A DNA stretch of 64,000 nt from Solirubrobacteraceae bacterium (GTDB lineage: Bacteria; Actinomycetota; Thermoleophilia; Solirubrobacterales; Solirubrobacteraceae): positions 376,357 to 440,356 of the forward strand of contig JAUJOT010000004.1 of the NCBI GenBank assembly GCA_030447505.1. The letters run 5' to 3'. This document shows positions 19,682-27,819 of the stretch, in pieces. Each line of letters starts with the position of its first letter. The stretch's first letter is position 1. Made by a program: the position numbers and the translations under genes. The notes under the pieces were generated by a model. It had not been told where the DNA came from. It searched no databases and saw only the letters and a program-made list of their open reading frames with translations.

Positions 19682-20573
19682 TCATTGATTGAGAGAGAGT
19701 CAGACGGTACTGCTCGTCGTAGAGTGCTTCCACCTCGGCAGGGGGACGATCGCCCAGAGACTCGTGCAGGCGGTCGTTGTTAAACCAGGCGACCCATTCG
19801 ACGATCGCCAGCTCGAGTTGGGTCTGTGTGCGCCAGACGCGGTCTGAGATCAGCTCGGTCTTGAAGGTGTCGACGAAGCTCTCGGCCATCGAGTTGTCGT
19901 AGGCGTCGCCGACAGAGCCGATCGACGCGAGCACGCCGTGATCGTCGAGGATCTGGTTGAACGCGTAGCTGGTGTACTGCGAGCCGGCATCTGAGTGATG
20001 GACGAGCTGCACGTCGGCGACGTCTTGGCGACGCGTGAGGGCCATCCGCAAGGCGTCGAGGACGAGGTCGGTACGCATGTGGTTGGCGAACTGCCAGCCA
20101 ACGATCCGGCGGCTGTAGGCGTCGGTGACGAAGCTGAAGAAGACGACGCCTTCCCAGCAGCGCAGGTACGTGAAGTCGGCCAGCCACAAGGCGTCGGGCC
20201 GCACGGCGCTGAAGTCGCGATCGACGAGGTCGGGGGCACGCAGCGCCGCCGGATCGCAGATCGTCGTGCGCCACGGCTTGCCGCGGCGCTTGGCGCCCTG
20301 GATCGCGTGCTGGCGCATCAGGCGCTTGACGCGGTCACGACCGACCTGCTCGCCGGCGCGGCTGAGCGCCAGCCACATCTTGCGATACCCGTAGGCGTAG
20401 TAGTTGCCGGCGTGGACCTCACGGATCGTCTGCAACAGCCGCTCGTCGCCGACGACGCGCTCAGAGCGCTTGCCAGTGGCACGGTGGTAGTAGGCGGACG
20501 CCGACACGCCCAGGACCCGGCAGATCGGCTCGACGCCGAAGCGGCCGCGGTGCTCGTCGATGTAGCGGCTCAC
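19682..20573 (-). CDS. IS3-group transposase OrfB
   Basis: ~297 residues. Catalytic residues: Asp in ALWLADFTYLRCWEGVVFF, Asp in QLVHHSDAGSQYTS, Glu in DNSMAESFVDTFKTELI. The C-terminal WFNNDRLHESLGDRPPAE motif is present. The start GTG at 20573 overlaps the OrfA stop by 4 bases. As read, the frame runs past the element end, but one base near 19690 would give the natural end LSLNQ-stop at 19682. An OrfAB fusion by frameshifting is usual in this family. Confidence 0.88.
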
Positions 20574-20872
20574 CTCGTTCGGTCTGCGTCGAGCTCGGTC
20601 GCAAAAAACACGCTCGCGGACTTGAGGATCTCGTTGGCCCTGCGCAGCTCGAAGTTCTCGGCGCGCAGCTTGCGGATCTCCTCGCGCTCCGCGGTGGTCG
20701 GCAGATCGGGCCGAGAGCCGCTGTCGGCCTCGGCTTGGCGCACCTTCTTGCGCAGCGTCTCGGGATGCATTCCCAGGTCGGCGGCGACATGCGCGATCGG
20801 ACGGCCGCTCTCAAGCGCCAGCCTCACACCGCGCGCCACGAGCTCATCGGGGTACTTCTTCGGACGGGCCAT
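20570..20872 (-). CDS. IS3-group transposase OrfA
   Basis: 100 residues: MARPKKYPDELVARGVRLAL, then the helix-turn-helix PIAHVAADLGMHPETLRKKV, then the coiled-coil REEIRKLRAENFELRRANEI, ending in LKSASVFFATELD, the classical boundary before OrfB. Intact. Confidence 0.9.
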   Translation of the reverse strand: MARPKKYPDELVARGVRLALESGRPIAHVAADLGMHPETLRKKVRQAEADSGSRPDLPTTAEREEIRKLRAENFELRRANEILKSASVFFATELDADRTR

Positions 20873-21780
20873 AACGAGTGCTTCCTCTCCCGAGGACCGA
20901 AATCCTCCTTTGGAAGTCTCCGTCAGACCCAGCCTGCCTCAGTTGCGGTGGTAGGCGAGGTGGTGGATCGCGCACAGGGAGATGCCGTTCACGACGGTTG
21001 CGATGCCGCGTGGATCCGCGGTCGTCGACGATGTGGGCGGCTTGCAGGAGCGTCGCTTCGCGCAACCGGCACACGGCACAGCGCGTCGCGTAGGCGCGGA
21101 GCACCTGTACGCGGAAGCGGTGCTGATGTAGGCGCACGAGCGCCTCGCGCGTTGCGTAGCGCCGTACATCTTCGCCTGACACGAGTCCGGCTGGCGTCGT
21201 GTCTGTGGTCGGCAGGCCGGCTTGGAGCTCGACAAGCTCGCGGCGCTCGTCGACGGCGATGACGAAAGTTGGGAAGATCGGCTGATACTGGCCGGCGGCG
21301 TGGCCGCGGAAGTAGAGATCAGCGGAACCGCGAGCTCGTGCGCAGCGACGAGGGCACGGTTGTCCGCGGCCGCCTGGACGCGCGCGGCCGGCGTCGGCGT
21401 TCTCGCCGCGCGGAAGCGGTACGTGAATCGATCCGTCGCCTCGTCGAACTCGTCGTCGTACGGCGCCGGCCGATCGCTCTTGGGCGGCGCGGTGACGAGG
21501 CACAGCGCCGCCGGTCCCTCGAGCTCCTTCGGTCGGAAGATGCCGCTGTAGAAGGACCCGAAGCTCACGCGGCGGCCGCGGAACTGGAAGCCCTCGGCGA
21601 GCGCCCGTACCGGGACGAGGTCGTCGTAGCGCCGCTGCAGCTCGCGGACATACTCAAGCGCGGCGCTGCGCAGCGCGATGTCGCGCGGATCCCCCATCCG
21701 CGGTAGTTTCGTCCGCGCCGGCCCAGACCACAACTAGTCACATCAATGGCGTCCGGTGCCCGCAGAATCGCTCACCTTAA

Positions 21781-21840
21781 GGTACAGAACGGGTACATCG
21801 GTTGCGCGAGGCCGTCTTCGGCCGTCGCGAGCCGGACTCG
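21781..21840 (-). repeat. Block upstream of the HNH gene, repeated upstream of its paralogue
   Basis: GGTACAGAACGGGTACATC ... GGCCG-CTTCGGCC ... GAGCCGGACTCG. A closely similar block lies at 37576-37648. Both begin 83-86 bases upstream of the respective HNH start codons, so a shared promoter or operator is plausible. The two GTAC tetranucleotides 9-10 bases apart form a short symmetric element. Confidence 0.5.
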
Positions 21841-21915
21841 CGAAACCACCGCTGAGCAGGTAATTTGTGTCGGCCATGAACGCACGTGATCTGCCGTTTC
21901 GGGCCCTTTTCGGGA

Positions 21916-21956
21916 TGGTAAGGAAGGGGTCATCGGTTCGAGTCCGATGGAGGGCT
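21916..21956 (+). other. 3' half of tRNA-Thr(GGT): attachment-site remnant
   Basis: TGGTAAGGAAGGGG, TCATCGGTTCGAGTCCGATG and GAGGGCTT read as the anticodon loop 3' side, variable loop, T-arm (ATCGG-TTCGAGT-CCGAT, 5-bp stem) and acceptor 3' strand of a tRNA-Thr with anticodon GGT. There is no D-arm or 5' acceptor strand upstream, so it is not a functional gene. It precedes an excisionase and integrase, as expected for an att site formed by integration into a tRNA gene. Confidence 0.7.
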
Positions 21957-22160
21957 TCCGCAGGTTGCAGGGGTTTCTTCTCTCACGCCCTTCTGACGCT
22001 CGGCCGAGAGGTACCAGACGCGTACGTCCTCGCCGCTCCTGACGGTGTCGTCGGGAGGGGCCAACTTTCGCGGTCGCGGCTCTTCATCTATGCGAGGAGC
22101 AATACGCCGGCCGCAAGAACCCGGGGCCAGATCGGCTCTTCGTCCCTCTTGGGGTCGGAC

Positions 22161-22439
22161 ATGTCCACCCAGCGAGAAGCGACGTTCCTGCGGCCTTCCG
22201 AAGCCGCGGAGAGCACGGGGCTGTCGACGAGGGCGATCTACCGCGCGATCGCGCGCGGCGAGCTGCGCGCCGCGCGGCTCTGCTCGCGCCTGCGGATCCC
22301 ACGCGCGGCGTTCGACGAGTGGGTCGAGCGCTGCGTCGTCCGCGCGCCCGAACCGCCGCCGAAGGCGTACCCGCGGGTACCTCCGCCGGCCTCCGGCAGC
22401 TTCCGCTCGCTTCTCTCCCGTCGAGAGGAGACCCCGTGA
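22161..22439 (+). CDS. Excisionase-type helix-turn-helix protein
   Basis: 92 residues from the ATG at 22161. FLRPSEAAESTGLSTRAIYR followed by AIARGELRAARLCSRLRIPR and AFDEWVERC is the MerR/excisionase (DUF-type HTH_17) fold used to direct excision and to repress element genes. The C-terminal tail is proline-rich. Its stop overlaps the integrase GTG by GTGA. The frame is open further upstream, but that part overlaps the att region and is not protein-like. Confidence 0.75.
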   Translation: MSTQREATFLRPSEAAESTGLSTRAIYRAIARGELRAARLCSRLRIPRAAFDEWVERCVVRAPEPPPKAYPRVPPPASGSFRSLLSRREETP

Positions 22440-23561
22440 GCATCGAACGAGTGGAGCGCAAGGACGGAAGCGTCGTGTGGCGCGTGCGCTGGCGGCAAGC
22501 CGGTCAGAACCGCTCGAGGGTCCTCGGCCGAAAGCGCGACGCCGAGGCCTTCGACGCAGAGCTGCGCCGCAAGCGCCGCACTGGCGAGCTGGCGGCGCTC
22601 GACGCCGGCAAGGAGACGCTTGCCGAGTTCGGCGAGGAGTGGTGGAGGCTCTACGCCGAGCCGAACCTCGCCGCGACGACGCTGAAGGTCTACGCGATCC
22701 TGTGGGACACCCACGTGCTCCCGCGGCTCGGCTCGCTGCGGCTGCGCGAGATCACGCCGTCGGTCATCACGCGGTTCCGCCTCGAGCTCGAGGCCGAGGG
22801 CGTCGGGCGCGTGTCGATCCACAAGGCGATGACGCTGCTACAGGGTGTGCTCCAGCGCGCCTGCGAGTGGGACCGCCTCGCGTCGAACCCGGCGCGTGCG
22901 GTCCGCAAGCCAACCGCCGCGCGGGCCCGCGCCGTCGAGCCGCTGGCGCCGGATGCGGTCGAGGCGTCCGCGCCTGGCTGCTCGAGCGCGAGCTGCTCGG
23001 TGACGCGACGCTCGTGTCGGTCCTGGCGTACGCGGGGCTGCGTCCGGGCGAGGCGCTCGCACTCACCTGGTCGCACGTGCGCGAGCGCACGCTGCTCGTC
23101 GAGGCGGCCGTGAGCGTTGGAGTCGTCGGTGAGACGAAGACGCGCCGACGGCGGACCGTGCGCCTGCTCCCGCCGCTCGGCGCCGACCTCGCCGAGTGGC
23201 GGCTGCGCGCCGGCCGGCCGCCCGACTACGCGCTCGTCTTCCCGGGCCACGACGGCCAGCCATGGTCGCCGGCGGCGTACAAGAACTGGCACCGGCGGAA
23301 CTTCCGGCCAGCCATCGCAGCAGCGGGCCTCACTGGCGCGCGGCCCTACGACCTTCGCCACTCGTTCGTCTCGCTCCTGATTGCCGAGGGCCACAACGTC
23401 GTCGAGGTCGCCCGCCAGGCGGGCCACTCGCCGAAGATGGCGCTCGACAGGTACGCGCACGTCTGACCCGACGCAGCGCATCGACGCCGCCGAGCATCCG
23501 CAAAGCCCGCGAGCAGCTGCGCGAGCGCGCCCGCCAGCCGACCCTCTTCGACGTCGCATGA
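22436..23561 (+). CDS. Tyrosine recombinase (integrase), several frameshifts
   Basis: ~375 residues when corrected. The N-terminal arm-binding part has VVWRVRWRQAGQNRSRVLGR, and the core-binding SAM-like domain has TTLKVYAILWDTHVLPRLGS and HKAMTLLQGVLQRACEW. After a shift near 22970 the catalytic domain has AGLRPGEALALTW (first Arg), PYDLRHSFVSLLIAEG (HxxR), ARQAGHSPKMALDRYAHV (His/Trp position and Tyr nucleophile). A stop follows at 23466, but the downstream frames continue DPTQRIDAAE and IRKAREQLRERARQPTLFDV to 23561. That is a common integrase tail, so the stop is likely an indel artefact. The stop overlaps the next ATG. Confidence 0.8.
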
Positions 23562-24586
23562 CTGCCGCCGTCGACGAGCTGCCCGCGTCGTACGCCGCGG
23601 TCCATCGCTACAACGGCGCCGTGCTCCAGCACGACGCGCGCGAGCAGATCGTGCCGATGGCGATCCAGCCGCGCGATTTCGCGATCGTGCTCGACGTCTG
23701 GCGCTACAAGTTCCTGACGGCGCCGATGGTGCGCGAGCTGCACTGGGACGGCGGGAGCCTGTGGCCGGCGCAGCGGCGGCTGCAGAAGATGTTCAACGCC
23801 GGCCTCCTCGAGCGCTTCCGGCCGGTGTCGCTGCGCGGCTCGTACCCGTGGACGTACCACCTCGGCGAGCGCGGGCACGTGATCCTGCGCGACAGCCAGG
23901 TCGTCGACACCGGCTGGCGCTATCGCCCGCACGTCGTTCACGAGTTCGGCCACGTGCTGCACGAGCTGCAGCTCAACGCGTGGGTGCTCGCGTACCGCCG
24001 GCAGCCGTGTGTCCGGTTCCTGTCGTGGGAGGGCGAGAGGGCAATCGAGCCGCCGCCGACGACCAGCGAGGAGCGCGAGCAGCCGAGATGGCTTCCGGGC
24101 GGCGGCTGGACGGTCGACGACCTGCGCGATTTCCGCCACCGCCCGGTCCGACCGGACGCCGTGATCGAGCTCGACCGCGGCGAGTGGGAGGTGCCCCACA
24201 CTTTGTTGATCGAGTTCGATCGCACGCGGCGCGTCGATAAGAACTTCGAGAAGTTCCGCCGCTACGACACCTTCCTCGTGTGGTGGTGGAACCTGATGCC
24301 CGAGGCGCTCCACGCGTCCGAGCCGTACGTGATCTTCATCTGCCAGGACGAAGACCAGCCTGACCAGTTCCTCCACGCAGCCGACTACGAGCTGACCGGC
24401 CACCACGACTGTCTCGACTACAACCGCGACCGGTTCGTCGGCCGCAACCGAATCCTCTTCGCCGTCGAGCACGACATGCACGCCGGCCGCCTCGACGCCT
24501 GGCGCGTGCCGGCGGTCCCGCGGGACCACCTGAACCGCGACAAGCACTCCCACGTGCGCAGCGTCGCCCTTACGGTCGGGTCCTGA
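23558..24586 (+). CDS. Replication-relaxation-like protein of integrative elements
   Basis: 342 residues, ATG coupled to the integrase stop. The N-terminal winged helix has FAIVLDVWRYKFLTAPMVRE, RRLQKMFNAGLLERFRPVSL and PWTYHLGERGHVIL, a layout typical of the replication-relaxation family. Later RPDAVIELDRGE and HTLLIEFDRTRR give a D...ExD arrangement resembling a PD-(D/E)XK-like core. Such proteins are found beside int/xis in actinobacterial mobile elements and plasmids. It is followed directly by a large palindrome that may be its DNA target. Confidence 0.7.
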   Translation: MTAAVDELPASYAAVHRYNGAVLQHDAREQIVPMAIQPRDFAIVLDVWRYKFLTAPMVRELHWDGGSLWPAQRRLQKMFNAGLLERFRPVSLRGSYPWTYHLGERGHVILRDSQVVDTGWRYRPHVVHEFGHVLHELQLNAWVLAYRRQPCVRFLSWEGERAIEPPPTTSEEREQPRWLPGGGWTVDDLRDFRHRPVRPDAVIELDRGEWEVPHTLLIEFDRTRRVDKNFEKFRRYDTFLVWWWNLMPEALHASEPYVIFICQDEDQPDQFLHAADYELTGHHDCLDYNRDRFVGRNRILFAVEHDMHAGRLDAWRVPAVPRDHLNRDKHSHVRSVALTVGS

Positions 24587-24666
24587 ACCGGGCCGAGAGG
24601 GTGGTTCACTCTTGGTGTTGATCTCTACCTGTTGGCCTCTTGGCGTAGGTCCTTGGAGATCACCAC

Positions 24667-24824
24667 GCCGCCGCCCCGCCCCCGGCCGAGATGCCGCATC
24701 ACGCCTGAACTTTCGAGGAAGGGGGGTCCACCGCTTCGCGCTGGACCCCCCTTCCTCGACCTGCCAATAGAAATGGCAGGGCAGCCCAGGCGTGATGCGG
24801 GTGGGCCGGGGGCGGGGCGGCGGC
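24667..24824. repeat. 158-bp nested palindrome (possible replication or transfer origin)
   Basis: Outer arms of 21 bp match perfectly (24667-24687 with 24804-24824). Second arms of 14 bp, CCGCATCACGCCTG / CAGGCGTGATGCGG, lie at 24694-24707 and 24787-24800. Inside are two independent hairpins: a perfect 17-bp stem CGAGGAAGGGGGGTCCA (24714-24730 with 24742-24758) and a 7-bp stem CCTGCCA/TGGCAGG (24760-24780). A three-way or cruciform structure results. It lies just beyond the replication-relaxation-like gene. Confidence 0.8.
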
Positions 24825-25117
24825 AAGCAGGAGGGAGGCCGAGCAGGTGCAGGACTGGGAGGAACGGGAGTAGCTGGCGGGGACGATGACGCGTGAGTGG
24901 ACGGGAACGTGATGCGGGAGGCGGAGTCGCGCGTCGGTGTCGTCGAAGCCGTGGTGTCGTCGTCGCGGTCGTCGGTGCTCGCGGGTCCTCGATCTCTGAC
25001 TCTCGCTCGCCGTCTTCGTCGCCCCCGGCTCGTGCTCGCATCTGAGGCTGCCCCGCCCCTTGCCGCCGGTCCCTTCGGCCGCGGCTCCGTCCGCCGCGCG
25101 GCTAGCGTCCGGCGTTG
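24825..25117. other. Non-coding stretch between palindrome and toxin-antitoxin pair
   Basis: About 290 bases with no supported gene. It should contain the promoter of the toxin-antitoxin pair, but no clear hexamers are visible. Confidence 0.3.
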
Positions 25118-25408
25118 ATGCCCGACATCGTCCACGAGTTGCTCGCGACGGAAGTCGCACTGGCGAAGCTCGGCGCCCGCAACATCTCAGCCGACGAGGC
25201 CGTACAGCTACCTCGCAACCGCCACGTCATCGTGCGGAACCCGCACGGCAGGGGCGAACGGGAGACGCGGCGGCTGATGGTCGGGAACACGGACGGCGGC
25301 CGTCTCCTGACGCTCGTGATCGAGAGAACGATCGATCCGACGACCTGGCTGATCGTGACCGGCTGGAGTGCGACGGACGCTGAGCGTAACCTTCTCGAGA
25401 GGCCATGA
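25118..25408 (+). CDS. Putative toxin of a type II toxin-antitoxin pair (BrnT/DUF4258-like)
   Basis: 96 residues from ATG 25118. SADEAVQLPRNRHVIVRNPH, ERETRRLMVGNTDGGRLLTL and TWLIVTGWSATDAERNLL are beta-rich motifs like small RNase toxins in which a VGxTxxGRLL strand is followed by an altered RPVTAW-type strand. It precedes and overlaps by ATGA a small RHH-like protein, the BrnTA gene order. Family assignment is by pattern only. Confidence 0.55.
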   Translation: MPDIVHELLATEVALAKLGARNISADEAVQLPRNRHVIVRNPHGRGERETRRLMVGNTDGGRLLTLVIERTIDPTTWLIVTGWSATDAERNLLERP

Positions 25409-25647
25409 TCACCGATCCCTGGACAGCCGACGATCCGCAGCCCGGCGACTTCGACGCCGTCCTGGCATCGATCGATCCCGAGTACCTCGAGCACCGCGAC
25501 GGCGATCCGACGGCGACCCTACGAATCCTCGTCAGCGTCGAGGGAGAAGACGCGCGGCGGCTCGAGCGAATCGCCCAGGAGCGCGGCAAGACGCCGCACG
25601 ATCTCGTGGCGGACCTGCTACGCGCGGCCGACCGCTCCGCTGCGTAG
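25405..25647 (+). CDS. Putative antitoxin
   Basis: 80 residues. The acidic N-terminal half (DDPQPGDFDAVLASIDPEYL) could mask a toxin. The C-terminal half, EDARRLERIAQERGKTPHDL followed by VADLLRAADRSA, is a ribbon-helix-helix or helix-turn-helix-like segment. The start overlaps the toxin stop by 4 bases, indicating co-translation. Confidence 0.55.
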   Translation: MITDPWTADDPQPGDFDAVLASIDPEYLEHRDGDPTATLRILVSVEGEDARRLERIAQERGKTPHDLVADLLRAADRSAA

Positions 25648-25700
25648 TCGTACTGCAGCGCTCAGACGCTCCCAACTTCCCACGGCCAGGGCGACGGGCG

Positions 25701-25865
25701 CTACAGCGGGACGCTCGGCGAATCGCTCGGCATCCGCGAGCCATTCCCGAGGTTGCAGTCGGCGCATGCCGCGCGCAGGTTGTTCTCGGTCGTCTTGTCG
25801 CCTACGGCGACCGGCACGGAGGCGTTCACGCTGATCGACGATGTGACGCGCGAGCTGTGGGCGCG
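25701..25865 (-). pseudogene. 3' fragment of an HNH endonuclease gene
   Basis: The minus strand reads VPVAVGDKTTENNLRAACAD followed by CNLGNGS and a stop at 25701. This is the C-terminal half of a typical HNH motif (VPxxxGGxTTxxNLxxACxxCN). The first His is replaced and the N-terminal part is missing, so it is a remnant. Confidence 0.55.
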
Positions 25866-25975
25866 TGTCGCCGGGTCGAGGTTCCGGGACCAGGCGTTCT
25901 GGGCCGGATATTCGGGAACACGTGGCGCGCAGAAATGACGTCGTCCACGCGGGAGGCGGAGCGTCCCAAAGCGCG

Positions 25976-26592
25976 AAGTACGTGCAGGCCCGAGGCGCGC
26001 TGCGCCATGACCTGGCGCGCTGTCTGCGCACCGGACGGCGGCCGTGCCGGCAGCCCGGGCAGCGAAAGAACCGCATCCCGGACATGATCAACATCGCCGA
26101 CAGGCCGGCCGACGCTGACGATCGCGCAGTTCCCGGGCACTCGGAGGGCGACCTGATCATCGGCAAGCGCAACCTCACCGCGATCGGCACCCTCGTCGAG
26201 CGCACCACCGGCTTCACGATGTTGGTGCACCTGCCCGACGGCTACAAGCCCGAGCAGGTCCGCGACGCGCTCGCCGCCAAGATCCAGACGCTACCCGAGC
26301 AGCTGCGCGCGTCGCTGACGTGGGACCAAGGACCCGAGATGCGCGACTGGAAGTCCGTCAGCGTCAACGCCGACATCGAGATCATTTCTGTGACCCGCAC
26401 GCGCCCTGGCAACGCGCGACCAACGAGAACACCAACGGCCTGCTGCGCCAGTACTTCCCCAAAGGCAGCGACCTCTCGATCCACACCGCCGCTCACCTCG
26501 ACGCCGTCGCCGACGAGCTCAACGACCGACCCCGCAAGCGCCTACGCTTCGCCAAGCCGATCGAAGAGATCGGACCACTGCTGTTGCGCTGA
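25976..26592 (+). pseudogene. IS30-family transposase, N-terminally truncated
   Basis: Begins abruptly at KYVQARGALRHDLARCLRTG; the helix-turn-helix region is absent. DDE core: Asp in VPGHSEGDLIIGKRN, Asp in SLTWDQGPEM, Glu in ATNENTNGLLRQYFPKG. VERTTGFTMLVHLPDGY is typical of IS30. One frameshift near 26390 separates the second and third catalytic regions. No clear terminal repeats were found. Confidence 0.75.
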
Positions 26593-26694
26593 CCGCCAGA
26601 ATCCACCACCCGGCTTGCGGCGCCTCGCGCGCCCGCGCGCGGTGCTGTTCCAGGAGCAACAGGAGCATGTAGGACGTGACTACCGTTGGGCGTC

Positions 26695-27303
26695 TCAACA
26701 GAGGTACGGTCCGTGTCCTTGCTGGGAGACGACGAGCGCATGGCCGGCGGTTAGCACGAACAGCACCCAGCACAGGGCAGACTGCTGGCGCAGTGAACCC
26801 GCGATCCTGACGGCCTGAGTGGCTCTGACGCCCGCCCAGGCGAGAAGCGCCGCTGCGATGAGTCCGGTGAGCTGGGGGCCGAGCGGCTGCGCGACGAGCG
26901 TGAGCGCGAGCGCCGGCAGGAGCACCGCGAGCGCGGTGACGCGAGCGGGCTCAAAGAGCAGCGCGAGCAGCGCGGCGACGCCGAGGCCGCCAACCACGCA
27001 CATGGTCGGGATGCCGATCCACCTGCTCCCCCACGGCGCTTGCGCACGACGCTCAGCGATGATGGCGGACAGGGACAACAGCAGCGCGAGTCCGTGGAGG
27101 ACCTCATATCCGCCGTGGTAGGACGCAACCTTCTCGTCGTGGTCGGCGCCTGCGCCCTCCCCGCAGTTGTAGGACGGCGGGATGTCCTTGATCACGTCAA
27201 ACAGGACGGGAAGAAGAGCCGCCAGCGCGAACGTCGGCGCGATCAGCAGGGGGAGCGACTCTCGACCCCAAGCCCGATCCGTACGGCGGGCCTTGTTGCT
27301 CAC
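26695..27303 (-). CDS. Integral membrane protein of unknown function
   Basis: ~202 residues with about six hydrophobic helices (for example LPLLIAPTFALAALLPVLF, EVLHGLALLLSLSAIIAE, GIPTMCVVGGLGVAALLALL). A GAGGAG ribosome site precedes the GTG at 27303. An extracellular-type loop after the first helix holds CGEGAGADHDEKVASYHGGY, with several His/Asp residues. No family recognised. Confidence 0.6.
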   Translation of the reverse strand: MSNKARRTDRAWGRESLPLLIAPTFALAALLPVLFDVIKDIPPSYNCGEGAGADHDEKVASYHGGYEVLHGLALLLSLSAIIAERRAQAPWGSRWIGIPTMCVVGGLGVAALLALLFEPARVTALAVLLPALALTLVAQPLGPQLTGLIAAALLAWAGVRATQAVRIAGSLRQQSALCWVLFVLTAGHALVVSQQGHGPYLC

Positions 27304-27306
27304 CAA

Positions 27307-27819
27307 GCCATTCTCCTCGCTACTCGCGCGTGCTGCGAGGCGGCAACGTTTTTTGACATCAGCGACACAGGACAGCGCTCCGTCGTCTGGCGGGCGCGCA
27401 ACGGCCGTCGCCGCGCGCCTAGCCGAGCGGCGATGCGAGCAGCACCGCTACCACGTCGACGGCGGGCTCCGCACACCGGCCGCCGTCTGGCCTGCGGCTA
27501 CGGCGGATCATGGAGCTGGGACGCCGCGAGGAAAGATGCCAACGAGTTGGTGTCCCGTCGCAGTCGGCGTTGGCGCTGCGGTGTGGCTACGCCAGCGTTC
27601 GGATCACTGATCTCGGGTGCTTATAGACGCACGCGACCGTGAAATGACGACGGCACCGGTTGGGTCCGCGTTATGTGCGACGCGCCTACGTGCCGGCAGG
27701 CCGCTGAACGGCACCCGCATGTGGGGGAGGAGTGGCCGGTGGGGTGGGCGCAGATCTGCGCCGCGCGCTCGCGGACAGCGGTCGTGTGGCGGGAGCCAAG
27801 GTCAGCCGCGCTGACTGAC
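27307..27819. other. No gene recognised
   Basis: 513 bases. Open frames on both strands are low-complexity GC shadows without motifs. A T-rich TTTTTTGACA near 27345 could be part of a promoter but has no convincing partner. Confidence 0.3.

Larger units (their letters stand above)
19634..20941 (-). mobile_element. IS3-group insertion sequence in the HNH gene
   Basis: 1308 bp. The left end TGAGGCGGGCTGGGTTTCGC and the reverse-complemented right end TGAGGCAGGCTGGGTCTGAC share 17 of 20 bases and continue CGGAGAC. The 3-base target duplication GTT (19631-19633 and 20942-20944) is the expected size for IS3. Joining the flanks restores the HNH frame, which confirms both boundaries. Confidence 0.93.
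19439..21697 (-). pseudogene. HNH endonuclease gene split by an IS3-group element
   Basis: The upstream part runs from 21697 (MGDPRDIALRSAALEYVREL) through VPVRALAEGFQFRGRRVSFG, an SRA/PUA-like FYSGIFRPKEL region and GLVSGEDVRRYATREALVRL. It then enters an HNH domain: YATRCAVCRLREATLLQAAH (CxxC and first His) and NGISLCAIHHLAYHRN. The element at 19634-20941 follows, and the remainder resumes in frame as NLLGIDPGGVVHIARRLLDE and ends at 19439 (EQFIAVA). Two additional frameshifts (~21310, ~21010) look like indels. The N-terminal module followed by HNH resembles HNH restriction enzymes. A truncated paralogue lies at 36783-37489. Confidence 0.8.
21916..25647 (+). mobile_element. Integrative element remnant (att - xis - int - rep-relaxation - palindrome - TA)
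   Basis: The order tRNA fragment, HTH excisionase, tyrosine integrase and replication-relaxation-like protein, with coupled ATGA/GTGA junctions, matches the integration/replication module of actinobacterial integrative elements. No conjugation gene (FtsK/Tra type) and no second att copy are in the window. The right limit is therefore unknown, and the extent given stops at the toxin-antitoxin pair. Confidence 0.55.

Noticed and set aside
21867..22160. Upstream extension of the excisionase frame over the tRNA fragment
   Set aside because: The open frame covers non-coding att DNA. The ATG at 22161 gives a normal-sized excisionase.
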